Shown here: piece by piece, positions 8,506-16,102 of the stretch
Numbering within the stretch: position 1 is the stretch's first letter
How the letters are laid out: each line of letters begins with the position of its first letter
Source of the DNA: Bryobacteraceae bacterium
GTDB lineage: Bacteria > Acidobacteriota > Terriglobia > Bryobacterales > Bryobacteraceae
NCBI GenBank assembly: GCA_041394945.1
Contig: JAWKHH010000002.1
Coordinates: 256,501-320,500 of the forward strand
DNA: 64,000 nucleotides
Direction of reading: 5' to 3'
Notes under the pieces: model-generated
What the model saw: the letters and a program-made list of their open reading frames with translations, nothing else
The model's database searches: none
What the model was told of the DNA's origin: nothing
Program-made: the position numbers and the translations under genes

Positions 8506-9492
8506 ATGACCACGAAGGTTCTCACGATTGCCCTGGGGGCGGTGTTCTGCCTGAGCGCCGAAGTAAAGGTGGAGAAGAACGACGGGAAGATCGCCGTCGA
8601 CATCGACGGCGCACCGTTCACGGCGTTATACGTTTCCGGCACGGACGTTACAAAGCCGTTCCTGCATCCGCTCCGAACCGCGGACGGCAAGATCGTCTCG
8701 CGCGTGTGGCCGATGGAAGAGAAAGAGGGCGAGGCGAAGGACCACGTTCATCACCAGGGGCTTTGGTTCTCGCATGGCGACGTAAACGGCTTCGATTTCT
8801 GGGCGAATCACCCGTCGCAGAAAAGCACCAAGAAAGGGACCATCGAACTCGTCCGCATAGACACGGCCGAAGGCGGCGAGCGCCAGGGACGAATCGCGGC
8901 CGAGTTCGCCTGGAAAGATCCTTCCGGCAAGGTATTGCTGCGCGAGAATCGCGTGATGGTTTTCCGCGGCCAGGGATCGAACCGCATTGTCGATTTCGAC
9001 ATTCGCCTCACGGGCGTCGAGGAGTCGAAGTTCGGCGATACCAAGGAAGGCACCTTCGCGCTCAGGCTTACCGCGCCGCTAGATGGGAAGCACACGGGGA
9101 AGATGACCGCTGCCGACGGGCGCGTGGGTGAGAAGGCCGTATGGGGCAAGCCTTCGCCGTGGGTGGACTACGCGGGGACGCTGGATGGCGGGACGGTAGG
9201 CGTGGCGATCATGGACCATCCTTCCAATCCGAAGCACCCCACCTACTGGCACTCTCGCGACTACGGCCTGTTCGCTGCCAATATCTTCGGCGAGCACGAT
9301 TTCTTCAGCGATAAGTCGCGCGACGGCTCGATGACATTGAAGCCCGGCGAGACATGGCGGTTCCGCTATCGGGTTGTGATCCACCCCGGCGACGCCAACG
9401 ACGCGCATATCGCGCGGATGTACGAGCGTTGGTCCACGGCGCCCGCGGGCGGCAAGGGCGGGGGCAAGAAGGGCCGGAAGAACAACAACTAG
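8506..9492 (+). CDS. PmoA-like DUF6807 exported protein
   Basis: 328 residues with an N-terminal export signal (MTTKVLTIALGAVFCLSA). The body has the typical DUF6807/PmoA pattern: FTALYVSGTDVTKPFLHPLRTADGK, a His-rich DHVHHQGLWFSHGDVNGFDFWAN motif and HPSNPKHPTYWHSRDYGLFAANIFGEHDF near the end. These proteins are common next to sugar-catabolism genes in Acidobacteria, Planctomycetes and Bacteroidetes, often with Gfo/Idh oxidoreductases or DUF1080 proteins, but their reaction is not established. ATG 8506 is preferred over TTG 8500 because it begins the signal peptide; the only upstream signal is a TACTTT box five bases before it. The lysine-rich tail (GKGGGKKGRKNNN) is unusual. Confidence 0.85.
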   Translation: MTTKVLTIALGAVFCLSAEVKVEKNDGKIAVDIDGAPFTALYVSGTDVTKPFLHPLRTADGKIVSRVWPMEEKEGEAKDHVHHQGLWFSHGDVNGFDFWANHPSQKSTKKGTIELVRIDTAEGGERQGRIAAEFAWKDPSGKVLLRENRVMVFRGQGSNRIVDFDIRLTGVEESKFGDTKEGTFALRLTAPLDGKHTGKMTAADGRVGEKAVWGKPSPWVDYAGTLDGGTVGVAIMDHPSNPKHPTYWHSRDYGLFAANIFGEHDFFSDKSRDGSMTLKPGETWRFRYRVVIHPGDANDAHIARMYERWSTAPAGGKGGGKKGRKNNN

Positions 9493-9493
9493 G

Positions 9494-9509
9494 GGCGCCT
9501 TTCGGCGCC
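9494..9509 (+). terminator. Possible hairpin terminator after the DUF6807 gene
   Basis: Two GGCGCC blocks separated by TTTC form a six-pair stem just after the stop codon. The following bases (GTTCAGTCTTT) are only weakly T-rich, so rho-independent function is uncertain. It lies between convergent genes, where a terminator is expected. Confidence 0.35.
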
Positions 9510-9589
9510 GTTCAGTCTTTCCGCAAGCAGCACCGGGGTTCATCGGCGATTGCAGCCGTCGATCAACCCCGATTGCTTTTGTACTGGGC

Positions 9590-10099
9590 CTACTGAACCT
9601 GGCGGTGACGGTGGTTGGGCCGCTGGCTCATCCGGTCTCGGAAATCGGCTCGGATCTTCTCGGCCTTTTCCCTCTGCTCCGGCGTCAGCACCTGCCACAC
9701 CTTGGCCATCGCCGACATGTGCGACGTGATCAACTGCGTCACCAGCGGGGACGCGCTGTTGGCGATCCGCGCATATTCGGCGTCGCCCTTGTTCGCCTTC
9801 ACCGCGTCGGCGGCCGGCTCGTGTATCTTCTTCAGCTCACTGCGCAGGCCTTCGTTGGCGGTGAACGTGTCCTGAAAGATCGTCTTGATCTGCGTTTGCT
9901 GGGCGTCGCTGAGGTCGAGCACGTGCGCGGCAAAGCGCAACATGCGGCCCTCGCCGAACCCGCCGAATCCGCTGAAGCCGTGGCCGCGGCCGAAACCCGG
10001 GCCTTGCGCCACCAGCAATCCGGCCGAAACCGTTCCCACCGCGGCAGCCAGCAAACCGCGGCGCACCCACTTGTTCTTTCCGATCGTTGCGTTGTTCAT
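9590..10099 (-). CDS. Spy/CpxP-like LTxxQ periplasmic protein
   Basis: 169 residues. ATG 10099 is preceded by a strong AGGAGGTA ribosome-binding site (10111-10118 on the minus strand), which decides the start against the longer frame to 10126. A signal peptide (RRGLLAAAVGTVSAGLLVAQG) is followed by a Gly-rich linker (GFGRGHGFSGFGGFGEGR), then an all-helical domain with LDLSDAQQTQIKTIF and LTPEQREKAEKI, the two LTxxQ-type motifs of the Spy/CpxP family of periplasmic chaperones and stress sensors. It is divergent from the exporter cluster at 10208, so the two units share a promoter region, but functional linkage is only a guess. Confidence 0.82.
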   Translation of the reverse strand: MNNATIGKNKWVRRGLLAAAVGTVSAGLLVAQGPGFGRGHGFSGFGGFGEGRMLRFAAHVLDLSDAQQTQIKTIFQDTFTANEGLRSELKKIHEPAADAVKANKGDAEYARIANSASPLVTQLITSHMSAMAKVWQVLTPEQREKAEKIRADFRDRMSQRPNHRHRQVQ

Positions 10100-10207
10100 C
10101 TGGTATTCGCTACCTCCTGATCTCATCCTGAAGGCCTACCGTAAAGTGGGCGTTGTGCTGGCGTAAATGTTTGTGAAGCGCGTTTTCGTGTTACCCATAA
10201 AAGGAAA

Positions 10208-11410
10208 ATGCCAACGGCGTTCCTCCGGACGGCGCGCTCTCACCGCTCAGACGGCTTCGGCCGTTCCACCGCGCTTTTGCTCTTCGGTATCGCGATTCTC
10301 GGCGCGTGGGCGGCGTGGTGCGTTTTCGGCCGCATCACGCTCTACGAGATTTCGCAGAGCGCGCGGCTCGAGATCGATCGCGCGAACAACGTGGTGCAGG
10401 CGCCGCTGCCCGGCCGCATCGTCTCCACGAATCTTTCTATCGGGCGCGCCGTGAAATCGGGCGACCCGCTGGTGACGCTTGAAACCAGCACGGAGGAATA
10501 TCAGGTCCGCGAAGAGCAGACCCGGATGGCCGTGCTCGCGCCCGAGATCGAAACGCTGCGCCGCCAGATCGCCGCTGAGGAGGCCGCGCGCGAGGACGAA
10601 CGCAAAGCTGCCGAGACCGCCGTGGAAGAAGCGCGCGCGCGCGCCCGGCAGAGCGAAGCTCCGGCCACCTACGCGAGGGCCGAGGAGAAGCGCCTGCGCG
10701 AGCTGCGCGACAATGGCCTGATCCCGCAGCGGGACTACGAGAAGGCCCGCGCCGAATCCATCGAGGCGCAGCGCAACGTGGAGCGGGAGAAGATCGCCAT
10801 CGAGCGGATCCAGCGTGAGCAGCGCACGCGCGAAACCGATCGCGAAGCCCGCATCCGCCGCCTCCACGCCGAGATCGCGCGGCTGGAGGGTCAGGTATCC
10901 ACGGGACAAGCCGCCGTATCGCGCCTCCGCAACGCGATGCAGCTTCGCGTGATCCGCGCGCCGATCGACGGCACGCTCGCCGAAGCCGCAGACCTTCGCG
11001 TCGGCGCGGTGCTCAAGGAAGGTGACAAGATCGGAGTGATTGTTCCCTCCGGCAAGGTGATCGTGGTGGCGCAGTTTCCTCCTCCAGCCGCGATCGGCCG
11101 TGTCGAGCCCGGGCAGAGCGCGCTCGTGCGGCTCGACGGGTTCCCCTGGATGCAGTGGGGTACCGTTCCGGCCACCGTCAGCCGCGTGGCTGGTGAAACG
11201 CGCGACGGCGCCGTGCGCGTCGAACTGGCCATTGACCGCTCTCAACCGAGCCGGATCCCACTGCAGCACGGGCTGCCGGGCACCGTGGAAGTGGCCGTGG
11301 AGGAAGTGAGCCCCGGCACGCTGATTCTGCGCACGGCCGGTTCGATGATCGCAGCGCCGCGCAGCGCTCATGCCGCCTCCGCGGCCCCGGAATCCGTCAG
11401 CGCGCCTTGA
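10208..11410 (+). CDS. HlyD-family membrane fusion protein of a peptide exporter
   Basis: 400 residues. One transmembrane helix (about residues 22-42) is followed by a lipoyl-like half (VVQAPLPGRIVSTNLSIGRAVKSGDPLVTLET), a long Arg/Glu-rich coiled-coil hairpin (about 105-250) and the second lipoyl half (LRVIRAPIDGTLAEAADLRVGAVLKEGDKIGVIVPSGKVIVVAQFP), then a beta-barrel domain. This is the periplasmic adaptor that couples an ABC exporter to an outer-membrane channel. AAGGA sits immediately upstream of ATG 10208. Ten bases separate its stop from the next ABC gene, so the three genes 10208-16083 form one operon. The gene order resembles NHLM-type bacteriocin export systems. Confidence 0.9.
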   Translation: MPTAFLRTARSHRSDGFGRSTALLLFGIAILGAWAAWCVFGRITLYEISQSARLEIDRANNVVQAPLPGRIVSTNLSIGRAVKSGDPLVTLETSTEEYQVREEQTRMAVLAPEIETLRRQIAAEEAAREDERKAAETAVEEARARARQSEAPATYARAEEKRLRELRDNGLIPQRDYEKARAESIEAQRNVEREKIAIERIQREQRTRETDREARIRRLHAEIARLEGQVSTGQAAVSRLRNAMQLRVIRAPIDGTLAEAADLRVGAVLKEGDKIGVIVPSGKVIVVAQFPPPAAIGRVEPGQSALVRLDGFPWMQWGTVPATVSRVAGETRDGAVRVELAIDRSQPSRIPLQHGLPGTVEVAVEEVSPGTLILRTAGSMIAAPRSAHAASAAPESVSAP

Positions 11411-11420
11411 GTCCCGCACG

Positions 11421-14012
11421 ATGAGCCGCCGCAGCTACTTCGTTCCCGAAGTCATCCAGACGTCGGCGATGGACTGCGGGCCGGCGTCGCTCAAAGCGCT
11501 TCTCGAGGGCCATGGGATTTGTGCGAGCTACGGCCGTCTGCGGGAAGCCTGCCAGACGGAAGTGGACGGCGCATCGGTGGATGCGCTCGAAGACGTCGCC
11601 GTGCGGCTGGGGCTCGGCGCGGAACAGATCATGGCTCCGGCGGACTTCCTGTACGAGCGCGAAGTCCACGCGCTGCCGGCCCTGGTTGTGGTGCGCAACG
11701 CCGACGGCTCCACGCACTTCGTGATCTTCTGGCGGCGGCACGGTCCTTGGGTGCAGGTGATGGACCCCAGCGTCGGCCGGCGTTGGGTGCTGGCGCGGAC
11801 TCTTCGCAACGATCTGTTCCTGCACCTTCAGGCTGTTCCGGCGGAGGCGTGGGAGGAATGGTCGTCGAAAACCGAATTCCGCGGACCGTTGGCGCGGCGG
11901 CTGCGCCGGTTGGGCGCGCCGAAGAATCTGATGGATCGGGCGCCGGTGGGACGCGTGGATGCGGCGGCGCGCATGGCCCGATCGCTTGTCGACGCGGGGG
12001 CGCTACGGCGAGGCCGTGAGTCCGGTGCTTTGCTTGAGAAGCTGGCGGCCGGCGAAAGCGAGATTCCGCGCGAGTATTGGTTCGCCTTGCCGGACCCTGG
12101 CGATCCGGAAACGGTCCTGCTGCGCGGGGCAGTGCTGATTCGCGTGGCGGGGCGGGGCGCGGCCGCCGAAGCGCTCCCCCCGGATCTGGCGGCCGCGCTG
12201 GATGAAAGGCCGGCGCGTCCGGGATGGGCGATTCTTCGGGAGTTTTTCGCCGCCGGCGCCGCCCAGCCGGCGATGATCACGATGGCGCTCGCGTTGGCGT
12301 CGGCCGGCGTGGTCGTAGATGCCGTGCTGTGGCGCGGTTTCCTCAACATGGCGCGCGAACTCGTGACCTCCGGTCAGCGCGCCACGGCGCTCGCACAGTT
12401 GGTGGCGTTCGGCATAGGGATGCTCGTGCTCGACTTCGCACTCTCGGGCAGTCTCTTGCGGCTGGGGCGCCGCCTCGAAGTGCGCCTGCGGATCCGCTTC
12501 CTCGAAAAGCTGCCGCGGCTCGGCGACCGCTACTTCCAAAGCCGCCCGAGTTCGGACATGGCGCAGCGGGCGCACAACGTCCACCTGCTTCGCACGGCTC
12601 CGGCGCTGGCGTCGCAGTTCTGGCGCGCCTGCGTACAATGCGCGGTGACGCTGGCCGCGATCGCTTGGCTGTACCCGGACACGTTTCCGTTGGCTTCGCT
12701 CGCCGCGCTCGGCGCGTTCGGGATCCCGCTGGCCGTGCAGCCGGGGCTCGCCGAGCGCGACCTCAAGGTCCGCACCCACGCCGGCGCGCTCACGCGCTAC
12801 TACCTCGACGCGCTGCTTGGGCTCACGGCGATTCGGGCGCACGGGGCGGCGCACGCCGTGCGTCACGAGCAGCGTATGTTGCTGGCCGAGTGGGCGGGCG
12901 CGGCACTGCGCCATCACCACGTGATCGTTTTTGTCGAGACGCTGCAGTTCTCGATCGCCTTCGCCATCGCCGGCTGGCTGATCTGGACGCGTTTGGAACG
13001 TTCGAACGATACCGGCGCGCTGCTACTGCTTGTCTACTGGGTGATGAGCCTTCCGCTAATGGGACGAGAGGCGGCCGCCATCGCGTGGCAGTATCCGCTG
13101 CTGCGGAACACGGTATTGCGCCTGGCCGAGCCGCTGGGCGCACCCGAGGAGACGATCGCAGAAGCGGCGGCGGCGAGCGGACCTGGCGCTTCGAGCCTGC
13201 TGTTCGACCACGTTACCGTCCACGCCGGCGGGCGCCCGATCCTCGAAGAAATCGATCTGGCGATACCGCCGGGCGCCCATGTCGGGATCGTCGGGCCGTC
13301 CGGGGCCGGGAAGTCCAGCTTCGTAGGCCTGCTGCTCGGCTGGCACCAACCGTCCGCGGGCTCGGTGACCGTGGACGGCCGCCCGCTCGATGCCGCGCGG
13401 CTCGCCTCGCTGCGCCGGTCAATTGCATGGGTGGATCCGGAAGTGCAGATCTGGAACCGCACGCTGTTCGACAATCTGCGCTATGGGCTCGATGAGGACA
13501 CGCCGATCGCGATGGACGAACTGCTCGCCTGGGCGGAACTCGCCGGCGTGGTTGAACGCCTTCCCGCGGGCCTCCAGACCGTGCTCGGAGAGGGTGGCGG
13601 ACTCGTCTCCGGCGGCGAGGGTCAGCGTGTCCGTTTGGGCCGGGCGCTCGCCCGTGACCGCATTCGTCTGGCGATCCTCGACGAACCGGCGCGCGGGTTG
13701 GACCGCAACCGCCGCCGCGCCATGATCGAACGCGCCCGGGAGCGCTGGAAAGACGCAACTCTGTTGTGCATCACACATGACGTGAGCGACACGTTGCCGT
13801 TCGAACGGGTGCTCGTGATCGAGAATGGACGCGTGGCCGAGGACGGCCCGCCGGCGGCGCTTTCCGCCAATCCCGAATCGCGCTACCGGCAGTTGCTCGA
13901 CGCCGAGGACGCCGTGCGGCGCGGGCTTTGGGCGAGCGCGAACTGGCGGCGCATGCGGCTATCCGGCAACCACATTGAGGAAGACAGGAGGGCCGTGCGT
14001 GCGGATCTCTGA
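11421..14012 (+). CDS. ABC exporter with N-terminal C39 peptidase domain
   Basis: 863 residues. The N-terminal about 140 residues are a C39 (bacteriocin-leader-cleaving) peptidase with an intact site: Gln13 and Cys19 in QTSAMDCGPASL, His99 in STHFVIFW, Asp115 in VMDPSVGRR. Then comes an insert of about 130 residues not usual in C39 transporters, a membrane domain (about 290-560) and an ATPase with Walker A GPSGAGKSS (from residue 625), signature VSGGEGQR, Walker B LAILDEP and switch His in CITHD. It should cut a double-Gly-type leader and export the peptide. ATG 11421 was picked over an upstream ATG inside the fusion-protein gene because family homology starts here. It overlaps the next ABC gene by 14 bases. 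Confidence 0.92.
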   Translation: MSRRSYFVPEVIQTSAMDCGPASLKALLEGHGICASYGRLREACQTEVDGASVDALEDVAVRLGLGAEQIMAPADFLYEREVHALPALVVVRNADGSTHFVIFWRRHGPWVQVMDPSVGRRWVLARTLRNDLFLHLQAVPAEAWEEWSSKTEFRGPLARRLRRLGAPKNLMDRAPVGRVDAAARMARSLVDAGALRRGRESGALLEKLAAGESEIPREYWFALPDPGDPETVLLRGAVLIRVAGRGAAAEALPPDLAAALDERPARPGWAILREFFAAGAAQPAMITMALALASAGVVVDAVLWRGFLNMARELVTSGQRATALAQLVAFGIGMLVLDFALSGSLLRLGRRLEVRLRIRFLEKLPRLGDRYFQSRPSSDMAQRAHNVHLLRTAPALASQFWRACVQCAVTLAAIAWLYPDTFPLASLAALGAFGIPLAVQPGLAERDLKVRTHAGALTRYYLDALLGLTAIRAHGAAHAVRHEQRMLLAEWAGAALRHHHVIVFVETLQFSIAFAIAGWLIWTRLERSNDTGALLLLVYWVMSLPLMGREAAAIAWQYPLLRNTVLRLAEPLGAPEETIAEAAAASGPGASSLLFDHVTVHAGGRPILEEIDLAIPPGAHVGIVGPSGAGKSSFVGLLLGWHQPSAGSVTVDGRPLDAARLASLRRSIAWVDPEVQIWNRTLFDNLRYGLDEDTPIAMDELLAWAELAGVVERLPAGLQTVLGEGGGLVSGGEGQRVRLGRALARDRIRLAILDEPARGLDRNRRRAMIERARERWKDATLLCITHDVSDTLPFERVLVIENGRVAEDGPPAALSANPESRYRQLLDAEDAVRRGLWASANWRRMRLSGNHIEEDRRAVRADL
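13986..13992 (+). promoter_or_regulatory. Ribosome-binding site deciding a GTG start
   Basis: AGGAGGG lies inside the end of the C39 transporter gene, six bases before GTG 13999. It fixes the start of the second ABC gene, which has no ATG in frame near this point. Confidence 0.7.
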
Positions 14013-16083
14013 GTGCCTCTGGGAACGGTCGCAGTGGCCGCATCTGCTGGAGGCGATGACGGCCCGCTCCGGCATCGCCGAAAACAGCGGCGGCCCTCTT
14101 GCCGTGGCGCCGGGAATGTCGCTGCAGGGCGACCGTCTCCAGGTATGGTTCGATGCGGCGGCGCAGTCCCTCGGCATCGAAGCGCTGCCGATGGAACTGC
14201 GCGGCTTTCGCGTCCGGCAAACGCTACGAGGAGCGGCGCCGGCAATGATCCCTTCGGCGGAGGGCGCGCTCGGCCTGCTCGAAACGAAAGGCCGCACGGC
14301 CACGCTGCTGCGCCCGGACCTTACGCTTGCCCGCGTGCCGATGGCGCACCTGCGCGCGTTTATCTGCCGCGACATGGAACAGCCGCATCGGGCGGCGGTG
14401 GACGAACTGCTCGAGGGATGCGGCATCGGCCGGTCCCGCCGTCGCCGCGCCGGTGAAGCGCTGCTGCGCGAGCGGACCCGGTATTCCCGCGTGGGCGTGG
14501 CCTATGCGCTGCGACGTCCGCCGGGCGCGGGCTGGATCGGCACGCTGCGTCGCGCCGGCCTGCTGCGAGAAATGGGATTCCTGCTTGGCGCGCACCTGGC
14601 CGAGTACGCGCTGTTGATGGGCGCCTGGTGGGTGCTTGGCCGGGCGGTGCTGAGTGGCCGCATCGATACGGGCGTTCTCGCCGGTTGGGCGCTGCTGCTC
14701 GCTTCGATGCTGCCGTTTCGATTCGCCACGGCGTGGCTGCAAGGCCGGCTGGCCATCGGCATCGGCGGCCTGCTGCGCGAACGCCTGCTCGATGGCGCCT
14801 TGAAGCTGCGTCCTGATGAGGTGAAACACGAAGGCGCCGGGGCGTTTCTCGGCCGCGCCATCGAGGCCGAACAGGTGGAGCAATCGGCGCTTTCCGGGGG
14901 CGTGATGGCGGCGTTGACGCTGGTCGAGATGCTTCTCGCTCTCAGCGCGATCGCCTTCGGCGCGGCGGACATCTTTGAGGCTGCGGTGCTTGTGTTCTGG
15001 ATCGGGATCTCGTTTATGCTCGCCCGCCGCTACTATCGGCTGCGGGGCGAGTGGACGTCGTTGCGGCTTCGCATGACGGGCGGCCTGGTGGAATCGATGA
15101 CCGGGCATCGCACGCGCCTTGCCCAGCAGCCTCCCGAGCAATGGCATGTGGACGAGGATCGCGCGCTTGGCCGCTACCTCGAGCTTTCGCGCGAAATGGA
15201 CGCGGTGCATGCGCGGATGATGGGCGGCGTGCCGCGCGGCTACATGGTTTCCACGTTGATCGCCCTGTCACCCGAATTTCTTTCGGCCACTCCCTCGACG
15301 CCGAAACTCGCCGTCCTGCTCGGCGCGGCGATCATCGCCTGGCAGGCGTTCCGGCGGTTGTCCGGGAGCCTCGCCCAGTTGTGCGGAGCCGGGATTTCCT
15401 GGCGCTGCGTGGCCGATCTGTTCCACGCATCGTCGCGCGTGGAGCATGCCGGCGCGGCGGTGGATCCCGCTCCCGCCGAGCATGTCGTCTCGGCGCGCGA
15501 GCTTGCGTTCGACTACGACGGACGCACGGTGTTCTCCGGAGTGAACCTCGAGATAGAACGCGGCGACTGGGTGTTGCTCGAAGGGCCATCGGGAGGTGGG
15601 AAGTCGACGCTGGTTTCCGTTCTCGCCGGGCTCCGCCAGCCTTCGCGAGGGCTGCTGCTGGCGGCCGGACTCGACCTCGATACCCTTGGCGCCAATCAGT
15701 GGCGGCGCCGTGTGGCGGCGGCTCCGCAGTATCACGAGAACCACGTGCTAGGGAATACGTTCGGGTTCAATCTGCTGATGGGCCGCGCCTGGCCGGCGAG
15801 CGAATCGGACATGGCCGAGGCGCGGGCCGTGTGCGAGGAACTGGGGCTCGGTCCGCTGCTGGAACGAATGCCGGGCGGTTTGTATCAAATGGTGGGTGAG
15901 ACGGGCTGGCAGTTGTCGCAAGGCGAGCGGAGCCGGCTATTTCTGGCGCGCGCGCTGTTGCAGAATCCGGAACTCGTGGTGCTCGACGAGAGCTTCGCCG
16001 CGCTCGATCCGGAGAACCTGCGGCAGGCGCTCGAATGCACGCTTCGCCGCGCAAGGACGCTCATCGTCGTCGCGCATCCATGA
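13999..16083 (+). CDS. Second ABC exporter subunit, ATPase truncated after the H-loop
   Basis: 694 residues from GTG 13999, overlapping the C39 transporter by 14 bases. Residues about 1-180 form an extra N-terminal domain of unknown fold, followed by a six-helix-type membrane domain (about 185-470) and an ATPase with Walker A GPSGGGKST (Lys535), signature LSQGERSRL and Walker B LVVLDES. The protein ends LIVVAHP, two residues after the switch His; the usual 30-50 residue tail after the H-loop is absent. The layout, a fusion protein plus a peptidase-ABC plus an ABC with a non-catalytic N-terminal extension, matches the NHLM-type two-ABC exporter arrangement. It probably forms a heterodimer with the C39 protein. 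No substrate peptide gene is seen nearby. Confidence 0.87.
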   Translation: MRISECLWERSQWPHLLEAMTARSGIAENSGGPLAVAPGMSLQGDRLQVWFDAAAQSLGIEALPMELRGFRVRQTLRGAAPAMIPSAEGALGLLETKGRTATLLRPDLTLARVPMAHLRAFICRDMEQPHRAAVDELLEGCGIGRSRRRRAGEALLRERTRYSRVGVAYALRRPPGAGWIGTLRRAGLLREMGFLLGAHLAEYALLMGAWWVLGRAVLSGRIDTGVLAGWALLLASMLPFRFATAWLQGRLAIGIGGLLRERLLDGALKLRPDEVKHEGAGAFLGRAIEAEQVEQSALSGGVMAALTLVEMLLALSAIAFGAADIFEAAVLVFWIGISFMLARRYYRLRGEWTSLRLRMTGGLVESMTGHRTRLAQQPPEQWHVDEDRALGRYLELSREMDAVHARMMGGVPRGYMVSTLIALSPEFLSATPSTPKLAVLLGAAIIAWQAFRRLSGSLAQLCGAGISWRCVADLFHASSRVEHAGAAVDPAPAEHVVSARELAFDYDGRTVFSGVNLEIERGDWVLLEGPSGGGKSTLVSVLAGLRQPSRGLLLAAGLDLDTLGANQWRRRVAAAPQYHENHVLGNTFGFNLLMGRAWPASESDMAEARAVCEELGLGPLLERMPGGLYQMVGETGWQLSQGERSRLFLARALLQNPELVVLDESFAALDPENLRQALECTLRRARTLIVVAHP

Positions 16084-16102
16084 GCCGGGCGCCGCCGGCG
16101 AT

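Noticed and set aside
16081..16083. Stop TGA of the second ABC gene as selenocysteine or simple read-through
   Set aside because: The following codons are a short run of Gly/Arg-type residues ending in another stop and do not resemble the missing ABC tail.
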